The notes below the pieces were generated by a model. It searched no databases, had not been told where the DNA came from, and saw nothing but the letters and a program-made list of their open reading frames with translations. Position numbers and translations under genes: made by a program. This document shows, one piece after another, positions 27,878 through 35,300 of a DNA stretch of 64,000 nt (positions within the stretch are counted from its first letter, which is position 1; every line of letters begins with the position of its first letter). This DNA comes from Ensifer sp. WSM1721 (GTDB taxonomy: Bacteria; Pseudomonadota; Alphaproteobacteria; Rhizobiales; Rhizobiaceae): contig NZ_CP165782.1 of NCBI RefSeq assembly GCF_000513895.2, forward strand, positions 1,364,001-1,428,000, read 5' to 3'.

Positions 27878-28233
27878 GCCTTAAGTCCTCAGTCCCGAGA
27901 CATGTTCACGGAACAGCAATAACTTTTTCTCGCGGTGAGCAAATGGCTCGCCACGGGAAGGTCAGGCAAAGTAAAGGGCTTCTCCCCGCAAGTGACGACG
28001 AAGCAGAGCCCCGTTTGAACGTCTGGCGCGGCAAGGTAACGAACACCACGTGATTTGTAAACCTGCACTAACCTATTTCAGCTTCGCAAAATAAATGCAA
28101 AGGCCCGGCACTTGGCCGGGCCTTAAGATCATTTACTGTGATTCTGATCCTGCCGCGCCGGCTTTTGGTGCCTGCGCCGCACGGCAAGGCCGACGGCACT
28201 GTTTGACCGTAGGCGTCCGTAATTGCGCGAAGC
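27878..28233. other. Spacer between M15-like lipoprotein and gloA
   Basis: About 356 bases. It must carry the promoter of the lipoprotein gene (minus strand). A hairpin GGTGAGC/GCTCGCC is near 27934-27952 and the gloA-side terminator is at 28100-28124. A 36-codon ATG frame near 27943 on the plus strand shows no ribosome binding site. I see no supportable gene. Confidence 0.45.
28100..28124 (-). terminator. Rho-independent terminator, probably of gloA
   Basis: Perfect 10-bp stem AAGGCCCGGC/GCCGGGCCTT with a five-base loop. On the minus strand it is followed by the T-rich TTGCATTTATTTTG. It lies about 110 bases after the gloA stop. Confidence 0.7.
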
Positions 28234-28674
28234 TTACCAGGTGCCGGCGTTGGCCATTGAGGCCCAGGGCTCGCGGGCAGGCAGATGCTCGCCTTTCTGC
28301 AGGATCTCGATGGAGATGCCGTCGGGCGAGCGAACGAAGGCCATATGGCCGTCGCGCGGCGGACGATTGATGGTGACGCCGTTGTCCATCAGGTGCTGGC
28401 AAAAGGCGTAGATATCATCGACCTCATAGGCGAGGTGGCCAAAATTGCGGCCGCCGGTATATTCTTCCGGGTCCCAATTATGGGTGAGTTCGAGGCAGGG
28501 AGATGATTCGCCCTTCGCGCGGGCGAGATCGCCCGGGGCGGCGAGAAACACGAGCGTGAAGCGGCCCTTTTCGTTTTCGTATCGACGGATCTCCTCGAGA
28601 CCGAAAAGCTTGCAATAGAAGTGAAGAGCCTGGTCCAGGTCTTTGACGCGAACCATCGTATGCAGATAGCGCAT
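28234..28674 (-). CDS. gloA: Lactoylglutathione lyase (glyoxalase I)
   Basis: Converts the methylglyoxal-glutathione hemithioacetal to S-lactoylglutathione. Two VOC modules are present, and the four metal ligands of GloA align at His5, Glu62, His80 and Glu123. Family segments MVRVKDLDQALHFY, GLEEIRR and AFVRSPDGISIEILQ are typical. 146 aa is slightly longer than E. coli GloA at the C-terminus. It is transcribed alone, divergent from the cold-shock gene. Confidence 0.94.
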   Translation of the reverse strand: MRYLHTMVRVKDLDQALHFYCKLFGLEEIRRYENEKGRFTLVFLAAPGDLARAKGESSPCLELTHNWDPEEYTGGRNFGHLAYEVDDIYAFCQHLMDNGVTINRPPRDGHMAFVRSPDGISIEILQKGEHLPAREPWASMANAGTW

Positions 28675-28868
28675 TTGGATTGTCCCTGTTTTGCAGAAGA
28701 TGGCGTATACTTAAGCCACAGCAAGCTAGAGGCAAGGCTGCGTCCCCATAAACGACCCCGGCCAAAATATGTCGAGGGACTTGCGCATGCGCGGCGGGAC
28801 GATGTTATTCTGGTCCATAAGAATCAGTTAACCGTATCGAGAGTTGCGCGTAACGAGGGGCTGGGAGA

Positions 28869-29447
28869 ATGGCGGACAGAACATCTTCGAAAGACGTCAT
28901 CCAAAATGGCGACTTTGGCAACGACGCCCTTGATCTCATCGAAATTACCGGCGTCATCAAGTGGTTCGACGTAGCCAAGGGCTTCGGCTTCATCGTTCCG
29001 GACAACGGTATGCAGGACGTGCTCCTGCATGTGACCTGCCTCAGGCGCGATGGCTATCAGACGGTGTTGGAAGGTGCGCGCGTCGTCGCGCTTGTGCAAA
29101 AGCGGGACCGTGGCTACCAGGCTTTCCGCATCCTCTCGATGGACCAGTCGACCGCTGTCCATCCATCTCAGCTTCCGCCGGTGAGGACGCATGTCCAGGT
29201 CACGCCGACGAGCGGATTGGAAAGGGTGCTGGTGAAGTGGTTCAACCGCACCAAGGGGTTTGGCTTCCTGACGCGGGGTGAGGGCACCGAGGACATTTTC
29301 GTCCATATGGAAACCCTACGTCGCTTTGGCTTGACGGAGCTACGCCCCGGGCAAGTGGTGCTCTGCCGATTCGGCGACGGAGAGAAGGGATTGATGGCTG
29401 CGGAAATACATCCGGACGGCCCGACGCCCACCACTCGGTCGCACTGA
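28869..29447 (+). CDS. Double cold-shock-domain protein
   Basis: Nucleic-acid-binding protein with two CspA-type cold-shock domains in tandem, a type common in rhizobia. Domain 1 (about residues 26-95) has ITGVIKWFDVAKGFGFIVPD, and domain 2 (about 118-185) has VLVKWFNRTKGFGFLTRGEGTEDIFVH. The RNP1 KGFGF motifs are intact in both. A linker rich in Pro/Ser/Thr separates them. The ATG at 28869 has GGGCTGGGAGA upstream. The stop overlaps the next start (TGATG), so the DUF192 gene is translationally coupled. Likely an RNA chaperone; regulation by cold is not shown by sequence. Confidence 0.93.
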   Translation: MADRTSSKDVIQNGDFGNDALDLIEITGVIKWFDVAKGFGFIVPDNGMQDVLLHVTCLRRDGYQTVLEGARVVALVQKRDRGYQAFRILSMDQSTAVHPSQLPPVRTHVQVTPTSGLERVLVKWFNRTKGFGFLTRGEGTEDIFVHMETLRRFGLTELRPGQVVLCRFGDGEKGLMAAEIHPDGPTPTTRSH

Positions 29448-29938
29448 TGTCCGGGATCTTCGGAACTGTTGCAAGAAGCGCCGTGGCGGCGCTTTTTTTG
29501 TTCTTCGTCCTCGCAACTTCGGTCGCGGCTGAGGTTTCCTTTGCGAAAGACAAGCTCAGGCTGATCACCGCGGATGGGCGGGCACATGATCTCACCGTCG
29601 AGCTCGCGATCGACCCGGATCAGCGCGAGCAGGGCCTGATGTATCGCCGCCAGATGGCGGCCGAACACGGCATGCTGTTCGATTTCGGCGAGACCCGACG
29701 GGTGATAATGTGGATGAAGAACACCTATCTGCCGCTGGACATGCTCTTCATCGCGGAAGACGGCACGGTTCGAACCATCCACGAGAACGCCGTCCCCCTC
29801 TCAGAGGCGATCATCGATTCGAGGGAGCCGGTGGCTTTCGTGCTGGAGCTCAATGCCGGCACGGTGAAACGGCTCGGCATAAGACCCGGCGACCGGGTGA
29901 GGGGCAGCGGCATACCGGCTGCCGATGGGGCGCAATGA
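29447..29938 (+). CDS. DUF192 family exported protein
   Basis: Exported protein of the DUF192 family, function unknown. A signal peptide is visible (SAVAALFLFFVLATSVAAE, cleavage about residue 28). The conserved family core follows: REQGLMYRR, MLFDFGETRRVIMWMKNTYLPLDMLFI, and the late VLELNAGTVKRLGIRPGDRV. 163 aa is typical. Start overlaps the stop of the double cold-shock gene by one base, so both are in one operon; this pairing recurs in alphaproteobacteria, to my knowledge, but its meaning is unknown. Confidence 0.9.
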   Translation: MSGIFGTVARSAVAALFLFFVLATSVAAEVSFAKDKLRLITADGRAHDLTVELAIDPDQREQGLMYRRQMAAEHGMLFDFGETRRVIMWMKNTYLPLDMLFIAEDGTVRTIHENAVPLSEAIIDSREPVAFVLELNAGTVKRLGIRPGDRVRGSGIPAADGAQ

Positions 29939-30017
29939 GCGCCCGCGTCGGCTGATACTTGCCGAAATTTGATGTTGCAGGTGAGGGACGAAGCGTGTAT
30001 TTCCGCCCTCGTTGGTA

Positions 30018-30094
<77 letters not shown>

Positions 30095-30418
30095 CTTAAC
30101 CCCTCGAAAATCATTCACATTTTTTACGTTGCCCGCTGACGCGCCGTCGTGTCTTGTGGGAGCACTGAGAGTGCATTGTGGCTGCAGCAAGCCGCGAGCG
30201 GATGCGTCGCCTGGTCCACGAAGGCAGGGGCTTGAAAAAGCGGTATTTTCCTGTCGGAAGTCATTCCGTTTTAATTCATTCTGCGCTAAGGGAAGACGGA
30301 TGACGGGGCGGGAAACTGCGCCCGCGACCGCATGATTCCCTAGGTCTGCATTGACCGGGGGGAGATTTGCGCACGAATTCAAGGCGCTGAGGTGGATAAA
30401 CGGGAGCCGTTCGAAACA
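30095..30418. other. Spacer between tRNA-Pro and the NDUFS4-like gene
   Basis: About 324 bases with no supportable gene. It presumably carries the promoter of the NDUFS4-like gene. A small GGGCG...CGCCC hairpin is near 30306-30325. Nothing else is evident. Confidence 0.4.
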
Positions 30419-30724
30419 ATGTCCGCGAAGATCTATCGTCCCGCAAAGACAGCCATGCAGTCCGGCAAGGCCAAGACGCATCTGTGGGTGCTGGAGTTCG
30501 ATCCGGAAAAGCCGCGCACGATTGACCCGCTCATGGGATACACGAGCTCCGGCGACACGCGGCAGCAGTTGCGGCTGACCTTCGAAAGCGCAGAGCAGGC
30601 GATCGCCTATGCCGAGCGCAACGGAATCGAATACCGCGTGATCGCGCCGAAGGACCCGACGCGCAAGAATGTGTCCTATTCGGACAATTTCCGTTTCAAC
30701 CGGATGCAGCCCTGGACCCATTGA
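30419..30724 (+). CDS. NDUFS4-like complex I accessory subunit (ETC complex I conserved region)
   Basis: Small soluble protein of the NDUFS4/NUYM family, an accessory subunit of respiratory complex I found in mitochondria and alphaproteobacteria. The family pattern is clear: an N-terminal AKIYRPAKTAMQSGKAKTH, then LWVLEFDPEK, a DPLMGYTSSGDTRQQLRL segment, the helix FESAEQAIAYAERNGIEYRV, and the end SDNFRFNRMQPWTH. The ATG at 30419 (MSAKIYRP) gives 101 aa; an in-frame GTG nine codons upstream is less likely. No other nuo gene is nearby, so it acts in trans with a nuo operon elsewhere. It is followed by tRNA-Arg. Confidence 0.92.
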   Translation: MSAKIYRPAKTAMQSGKAKTHLWVLEFDPEKPRTIDPLMGYTSSGDTRQQLRLTFESAEQAIAYAERNGIEYRVIAPKDPTRKNVSYSDNFRFNRMQPWTH

Positions 30725-30760
30725 GGTTCATGGCCGCCCGGTCAAGGGCAACTGCCCGAC

Positions 30761-30837
<77 letters not shown>

Positions 30838-31421
30838 ACCGCTTTCTAAATGGTTGATCTTGAACGTTAATTTCGTCCAAATGCTCATCAAGTGCGGAGT
30901 GAGGGGTTAGGATGTTCACGAAGGCGTCACCATCACTAGCATCCCTGACAGAGAAGAAGGTAAATCCAGACGGGTGCATACGATCTAATCGGGGGCTCGT
31001 CTGGGGGGCTACTGCATGTTTCCTTAAATCGTACCCGATTTAAGGACAAAAACATGCAGCAATTCAAAGTGCTACAGCGTCCTTTGTGCGTCTGAAAAGA
31101 CGCACGGCGCTGTAGTGCTGGTCTTTTGTCAGGAGCATCCGCCCCTCGATCGATCGCCAGGATGCTCATCACGATAGCGACGAGGACGAGAATAAGCGCC
31201 AGAAAAGCGATGCCTGCTTTATCCATCCCTCATCTTGGTGAGGCGAATGTGAGCAAATCGAGGCATCGGCGCCTCATAAAAAGGGGGGAACGCTTGTTCC
31301 TCATCCAATTGGGTTAGCCGGAGCTGGTTGGGCACGTTTCATCCTCAGAACGTTCCGCACCCGTTCGAAGATACTTCAAATTTCCTGAATATAGCCTAGC
31401 CCAATCTGGGTATGTCCGGGA
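30838..31421. other. Gene-poor stretch after tRNA-Arg
   Basis: About 580 bases without a confident gene, containing a RIME1-like element (31009-31115). A minus-strand frame from 31226 begins like a small membrane protein (MDKAGIAFLALILVLVAIVMSI) but then runs into the RIME element, so it is either a truncated gene or a chance frame. A frame from 30979 toward the tRNA reads antisense through tRNA-Arg and is not believable. No copy of the tRNA 3' end was found downstream, so there is no sign of an integrated element. Confidence 0.4.
31009..31115 (-). repeat. RIME1-like rhizobial intergenic palindromic element (copy 2)
   Basis: About 107 bases, reverse complement of the element at 13411-13516 with scattered differences. 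Both palindromes are kept, including CTGCATG/CATGCAG with TTAAATCG/CGATTTAA inside, and CTACAGCG/CGCTGTAG with CGTCT/AGACG inside. Confidence 0.85.
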
Positions 31422-31676
31422 TCACCCGCCACAGTAACGCTTCTTGGACAGATTGCTCTTACCGACGCGAATAGTTCTCGCCACAACAGCGGGGTTCTGT
31501 TTCGGAAGCCTGCCCCCGCTCAGGCGCTCCAGGTCCGCCACGGCCTTCTGCCAGTGCGCGCCAAAAGCAGCCGTCCGATCAGGTCGCAGCCATCGGTAGG
31601 GAAAGAGTAGACAAGCACGCCAATTCCGAAGCTCTTTTCTTGCCAACGCAGTTCGAAACCAAGACGCAGGCGCCAT
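31422..31676 (-). CDS. Small hypothetical protein (84 aa), second gene of a pair
   Basis: Not recognised. Basic 84 aa protein rich in Arg and Trp at the N-terminal half, without membrane segment or known motif. Its ATG comes three bases after the stop of the upstream small membrane protein gene, and the overlapping AGGAGTAAGGA forms a good ribosome binding site, which is the main reason to believe it. The frame ends with K-K-R-Y-C-G-G. GC is similar to the neighbours. It could still be a chance frame. Confidence 0.45.
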   Translation of the reverse strand: MAPASWFRTALARKELRNWRACLLFPYRWLRPDRTAAFGAHWQKAVADLERLSGGRLPKQNPAVVARTIRVGKSNLSKKRYCGG

Positions 31677-31679
31677 TCC

Positions 31680-31943
31680 TTACTCCTTCTTCGCCGGGTT
31701 TCGCCGCTCGATTAGCTGCTGAAAAATGTCGGCCTGCCTCTCGGCCGCTGAGCGAATGGCCGCGAGGTGATCGAGCATCGAGCCGAAAGCGACGAGGATG
31801 AGGCCTCCGGCGATTGCGGGGAAGGCCCATGGGAGGATTGCAACAAGGGTGTTCATGTCGAGCGAAGGGATCAGTGTCATTGCCAGCAGAACGAGTGTGC
31901 CGATAACGATGACGCCGCCTAGAAACTCCAAAAATTTGCCCAT
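31680..31943 (-). CDS. Small hypothetical membrane protein (87 aa)
   Basis: Not recognised. Two hydrophobic helices (GGVIVIGTLVLLAMTLI and AILPWAFPAIAGGLILVAF) are followed by an amphipathic, charged helix ending R-R-N-P-A-K-K-E, probably cytoplasmic. The minus-strand ATG at 31943 is preceded by a very strong GGGAGGAAGG site, which decides the start over an in-frame ATG eight codons upstream. It is first in a two-gene unit with the 84 aa frame. No mobile-element gene is adjacent. Confidence 0.68.
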   Translation of the reverse strand: MGKFLEFLGGVIVIGTLVLLAMTLIPSLDMNTLVAILPWAFPAIAGGLILVAFGSMLDHLAAIRSAAERQADIFQQLIERRNPAKKE

Positions 31944-32047
31944 CCTTCCTCCCAGATATACCGTCACAGCGTTTTGAATGCGGGTCTCTCTTTGTGCCTG
32001 CGCCTGTCCTTTCAGGGTGTTTGGGCGCGGAGGCTGTGTCTACCTCC

Positions 32048-32072
32048 AAAAAAACCCCGGGCGCTGCCGGGG
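32048..32072 (-). terminator. Rho-independent terminator of the OMP gene
   Basis: Stem CCCCGG/CCGGGG with a six-base loop. On the minus strand it is followed by seven T, 25 bases after the OMP stop. Confidence 0.88.
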
Positions 32073-32096
32073 CTGTGATCGCGACGACGGTGGCAA

Positions 32097-32741
32097 TCAG
32101 AACTTCACGCCGACCCCGACGGTGAACTGGTGCTGGTCGAGATCGACATTGACGCCGCCGACATCCTTGTCGCTGAAATCATTGTAGCGGTATTCGGCGC
32201 GGCCGAAGACATTGTCGGAGAAGCCGTAATCGACGCCGCCACCGATGGTCCAGCCGTTGAAGGTCTCCTTTTCCTTCGGCGCGCCGGCGACGTCGACGAA
32301 ACCGCGCGTCACGGCCCAGCCGCCGGTCCCGTAGAGCAGCGCTCTGTCGGTCAGCGTATAGCCGACGCGTCCGCGGACCGATCCGGAGACGTCCGTACCG
32401 ACTTCGGTATTCGCGCCGAACACCGTGAAGCTGTTGTCGTTCCAGTTGTAGCTGACATCGCCCTCGATGCCGACGACCCAATCGCCCATCTGGTAATTGT
32501 AGCCGGCGAAGGCACCGAGTAGGCCTCCATTGAAGTCCTCGGAGGCGCTGTCGCCAGGAACGCTGAGGTCACTGTTCAGCCAGGCGCCGCCGCCCTGAAG
32601 GCCGACGTAGCCACCCGTCCAGACGAAGCCCGGCATCGTCTCAACAACGGGCGCGGGCTTCGGTGCTTGCGTCAAGTCCGCCGCATGGGCGGCCGCCCCG
32701 ACCATCACGCCGAAGATTGCAACAAGCACGTTTCTGATCAT
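32097..32741 (-). CDS. Outer-membrane beta-barrel protein (Omp25/31, RopB-like)
   Basis: Small outer-membrane barrel of the OmpA-like/Omp31 type widespread in Rhizobiales. A signal peptide is visible (VLVAIFGVMVGAAAHA, cleavage before ADL), then alternating strands with the family pattern WTGGYVGLQGGGAW, GLLGAFAGYNYQMGDWVVGIEGD, a YGFSDNVFGRAEYRYNDF strand and a C-terminal QFTVGVGVKF ending in Phe. The ATG at 32741 is preceded by AGGAGG. 214 aa is typical. A promoter (TTGTTT, 17, GATATG; 32806 to 32778) lies upstream, and further upstream on the same strand is a strong terminator that does not belong to this gene. Its own terminator follows at 32048-32072. Confidence 0.92.
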   Translation of the reverse strand: MIRNVLVAIFGVMVGAAAHAADLTQAPKPAPVVETMPGFVWTGGYVGLQGGGAWLNSDLSVPGDSASEDFNGGLLGAFAGYNYQMGDWVVGIEGDVSYNWNDNSFTVFGANTEVGTDVSGSVRGRVGYTLTDRALLYGTGGWAVTRGFVDVAGAPKEKETFNGWTIGGGVDYGFSDNVFGRAEYRYNDFSDKDVGGVNVDLDQHQFTVGVGVKF

Positions 32742-32777
32742 CACAGATGCCTCCTGTTGTGCCTCGGAGAGTAGCAA

Positions 32778-32806
32778 CATATCGGTGGCGAGTCTGCGAA
32801 AAACAA
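32778..32806 (-). promoter_or_regulatory. Candidate promoter of the OMP gene
   Basis: TTGTTT (32801-32806) and GATATG (32778-32783) on the minus strand with a 17-base spacer, about 40 bases before the start codon and downstream of the orphan terminator. Confidence 0.5.
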
Positions 32807-32831
32807 CGCCCGCCGAATCACCCACTTTTTA

Positions 32832-32873
32832 CAAAAACGAAAAAAGGGCCAGCGGTTTGGCTCCCGCCGGCCC
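32832..32873 (-). terminator. Orphan Rho-independent terminator upstream of the OMP gene
   Basis: Long GC-rich hairpin (GGGCC..GGCCC arms at 32846-32850 and 32869-32873, extended by inner GCGG/CCGC). On the minus strand it is followed by TTTTTTCGTTTTT. There is no annotated gene for it to terminate: upstream on that strand is only the 5' side of the divergent GlxA-type gene. It implies a short minus-strand transcript from about 32880-33000, or an attenuator in the OMP leader. Confidence 0.8.
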
Positions 32874-32903
32874 ATTCCGAATAAGCGGAAAGGGGAACAT
32901 CTC

Positions 32904-32948
32904 CTAAGCGGGGCCGTAGACGCCGCGCCGCGGAGATCGATTGCCCAT
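32904..32948 (-). CDS. Possible 14-codon leader or sRNA-encoded peptide
   Basis: A minus-strand ATG frame (M-G-N-R-S-P-R-R-G-V-Y-G-P-A, stop TAG) lies between the start region of the GlxA-type gene and the orphan terminator 31 bases downstream. No good ribosome binding site precedes it. It may be a leader peptide of an attenuator, a peptide on a small RNA, or chance. Confidence 0.2.
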   Translation of the reverse strand: MGNRSPRRGVYGPA

Positions 32949-33011
32949 CGATAATGCCTGAACGGTTGCCGGCGAATTGACAAGTTGCGCAGAAAATTTG
33001 ACGTTGTGCGC

Positions 33012-34016
33012 ATGAAGACACCTGTGAAAGGACGATCTTCGATTGAGGTGGTGGTGGTCGTTCTGCCGGAATCGTCGATCATGTCGCTCGCCTCTGTCCT
33101 TGATCCGATGCGTGCCACAAATCGGGTGGCGGGCCGCGAGGTCTTCCGCTGGCGGCTGCTGTCGGGCGATGGCCAGGCCGTCATGCTGACCTGTGGCGTT
33201 CCGATCGCTGTTAACGGCCGCTTTTCTTTGCCGCTCGGCGGCGACCTCCTTCTCGTCATCGGCGGCTTCAACCTGCAGAGGCATGCGGGCAAACGTTTTC
33301 TTGCCACACTGCAGGAATGCGCCCGGCACTTCGACGTCGTCGCGGGCATCGAATCGGGTTGCTGGTTGCTCGGGCGCTCCGGCCTGCTCAATGGCCGGAA
33401 GGCCACCGCCCATTGGGAAGAACTCGAGGATTTCGCCCGAGCCTTTCCGGAGCTGGAGGTCATTGGCGACCGCTTCGTAACCGACGGCAAATATTGGACC
33501 TCCGGCGGCGCGTCGCCCACCTTCGACATGATGCTGCATCTGATCACCGAGAGCCTAGGCCCGGCACTCGCCCTCGATGTCGCCAGCATCTTCGTCTACG
33601 ACCAGATGCACAGCCCCACGGATATCCAGCCATTCGTTTCGCTTGGGCGCATAGAGGCGCGCGACCCGGAGCTTGCCGCAGCCATAAGGCTCATGGAACG
33701 CACGCTGGAGCGGCCGATGACGGTCACGGCGGTGGCGCGCCGGCTGTCGATCTCGCAGCGGAAACTCGAGACGCTCTTTGCAAAGGGGCTTTCTACCAGT
33801 CCCGGTGCCTATTATTTGCGACTGAGATTGCAGGTCGCCCATCGACTCGTTCGCGATTCCGGTATTCCCATACGCGATATTGCATTGCGCTGCGGCTTCG
33901 ACAGCCTTTCTGCATTCTCGCGAGCCTATCGGCGCGAATATCAAGCAAGCCCGTTGAAGATGCGAAGCGCCAACCGTGCAGGCGTCGCGACGGAGGGCGG
34001 CGAACGGTTATCGTGA
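33012..34016 (+). CDS. GlxA-family transcriptional regulator (DJ-1/PfpI-like domain plus AraC HTH)
   Basis: Regulator of the GlxA/CdhR type. An N-terminal class I glutamine amidotransferase-like (DJ-1/PfpI) domain spans about residues 15-190, with VVAGIESGCWLLGRSGLLNGRKATAHWE around the nucleophile-elbow Cys. An AraC-type DNA-binding domain covers about 220-320 (MTVTAVARRLSISQRKLETLF and DIALRCGFDSLSAFSRAYRREYQASP). Members often control choline, carnitine or glycine-betaine genes, but no such target is adjacent here. The ATG at 33012 is preferred over a TTG at 32985. Divergent from the OMP gene. Confidence 0.9.
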   Translation: MKTPVKGRSSIEVVVVVLPESSIMSLASVLDPMRATNRVAGREVFRWRLLSGDGQAVMLTCGVPIAVNGRFSLPLGGDLLLVIGGFNLQRHAGKRFLATLQECARHFDVVAGIESGCWLLGRSGLLNGRKATAHWEELEDFARAFPELEVIGDRFVTDGKYWTSGGASPTFDMMLHLITESLGPALALDVASIFVYDQMHSPTDIQPFVSLGRIEARDPELAAAIRLMERTLERPMTVTAVARRLSISQRKLETLFAKGLSTSPGAYYLRLRLQVAHRLVRDSGIPIRDIALRCGFDSLSAFSRAYRREYQASPLKMRSANRAGVATEGGERLS

Positions 34017-34032
34017 GGCGCCTTTTAATCGC

Positions 34033-34347
34033 TCACTTTTGCGCATGCGGTCCGCCGGAACCGGCCATGGCGCAGGCCTCTTCGAATTCCCTGACGGTTT
34101 CGGCGCTATTGTCTTCCGGGAGAACCGCATCGGCCACTTCGGCCACGTCGGCAGAAGCTGCGGCGTCGCCCTCGTAGACATAGGACTGGATGTAATAGGC
34201 CAGCTCCCCCTTCCAGACGTTCCGTCCGTCGATCTGGCGGCAGGCGACAGCCGTCTCGAAATCGGTCTGCAGATCTTCGACGGACGCGGAAGTGGACACG
34301 GTGTTCGAAGGTGCCACGAGCGAGGCGATCAACAAAGCGGCGAACAT
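34033..34347 (-). CDS. Small secreted hypothetical protein (104 aa)
   Basis: Not recognised with confidence. The N-terminus is signal-peptide-like (MFAALLIASLVAPSNTVSTSA), then a soluble, acidic domain with two Cys (in AVACRQI and EEACAMAG) that could form a disulphide in the periplasm. The spacing and the C-x-x-x-D pattern recall Rap1a/Tai-type small periplasmic proteins, but this is only suggestive. The ATG at 34347 is preceded by GGAGGA. It converges with the GlxA-type regulator, 16 bases apart. Confidence 0.65.
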   Translation of the reverse strand: MFAALLIASLVAPSNTVSTSASVEDLQTDFETAVACRQIDGRNVWKGELAYYIQSYVYEGDAAASADVAEVADAVLPEDNSAETVREFEEACAMAGSGGPHAQK

Positions 34348-34541
34348 GGCGGTGATCCTCCGGAATCGAACCGAAAAGGAAACGGCCGGGAAGTTTCCTG
34401 GTTCCCGTTCGATAGAGAACGAATCTGATTCGGACGGAAGAGGGATTCGCGGCGTACCGAGTTTTTACCGCCGGCCGATGTGTATGCGCCACACCCCTTA
34501 GCCTTGCTGCGGCGGACCTCCGTTTCCGGAGCGAGAGAATA

Positions 34542-34565
34542 GGGGCTCCCTCCAAAGGGGAGCCC
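34542..34565 (-). terminator. Probable terminator of the DUF1236-type gene
   Basis: Perfect 8-bp GGGCTCCC/GGGAGCCC stem (one more pair at the ends) 9 bases after the stop; the following minus-strand sequence TATTCTCTC is only weakly T-rich. Confidence 0.5.
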
Positions 34566-34574
34566 GCGAGGACC

Positions 34575-34982
34575 CTACTGCACGACCTGTACGACCGTGT
34601 AGGTCTTCGGATCGACGATCACGCGCTGGTGATTAACCACGGCATATGCATAGGCCGGATTCTCCGGGATCGGCGTCAAGACGATCTCGCGCGGCAACGG
34701 TCGACCGACTGCGATTGGCTGCTGGATGGTCACGGTGTCCGTCGGAACCGGCTGCTGCCGCACATATGTAACCACCTGCTGCGGCGGGGGCGCGATAACG
34801 GCACCGGCCACCAGACCAACAGCGCCACCTACGGCAGCTCCAACGGGCCCACCGATAATTGCGCCAGTAACAGCTCCGCCTGCGGCGCCAGTGACCGCAG
34901 CTCTGTTGGTGTCGTTCGCAATAGCGGGCGCGGCAAACATGCCTGTCGCGATCGCGGAAACAAGAAGAATCTTGGAATTCAT
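34575..34982 (-). CDS. Secreted glycine-zipper/DUF1236-type protein
   Basis: Exported protein of 135 aa. The signal peptide is clear (ILLVSAIATGMFAAPAIA). A glycine-zipper region follows (GAAGGAVTGAIIGGPVGAAVGGAVGLVAGAVIAPP), which may insert in or span a membrane. The C-terminal part (VGRPLPREIVLTPIPENPAYAYAVVNHQRVIVDPKTYTVVQVV) matches the DUF1236 pattern of rhizobial secreted proteins. The ATG at 34982 has GGGAGTAGGA upstream. Function unknown; transcribed alone. Confidence 0.82.
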   Translation of the reverse strand: MNSKILLVSAIATGMFAAPAIANDTNRAAVTGAAGGAVTGAIIGGPVGAAVGGAVGLVAGAVIAPPPQQVVTYVRQQPVPTDTVTIQQPIAVGRPLPREIVLTPIPENPAYAYAVVNHQRVIVDPKTYTVVQVVQ

Positions 34983-35152
34983 TTGTCCTACTCCCTTTCT
35001 GTACAGGGAAACAACGACGCCTTGCCTCTATTTGTTCCTTGGAGTTACTGTTCTATGCGAGTGAATGTTTGGTAATAAAGATATACGACCTGAAATAATC
35101 TGTGAACCGGTTCGGTGGCCGCCATGTCGTCATTGCTGCGCCGTCAGCGCCC

Positions 35153-35299
35153 TTAGGGCACCTGGTGAACTTCCGCAGCCGTCTCGATATGTTCAACGCC
35201 TGGCTCGATCCCTTCGATTATCTTCCGAGTCTCCCGCAATTGCGGCGGGCTGTCATAACCTCTCTCTGGATTAGGCTCAGGACCGGCAGCGATCAGCAA
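35153..35299 (-). CDS. Possible small protein or gene remnant (48 aa, TTG start)
   Basis: A minus-strand frame with coding-like composition (segments PEPNPERGYDSPPQLRETRK and IIEGIEPGVEHIETAAEVHQ) but no ATG; the only start is a TTG next to the 5' end of the phosphoesterase gene. The composition (many Glu, Ile, Pro) differs from the Arg-rich shadow frames around it. It may be a decayed gene end. Low confidence. Confidence 0.25.
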   Translation of the reverse strand: MLIAAGPEPNPERGYDSPPQLRETRKIIEGIEPGVEHIETAAEVHQVP

Positions 35300-35300
35300 G

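Noticed and set aside
30838..31421. Genomic island integrated at tRNA-Arg
   Set aside because: No integrase and no repeated tRNA 3' end was found; the stretch contains only a RIME1-like element and weak frames.
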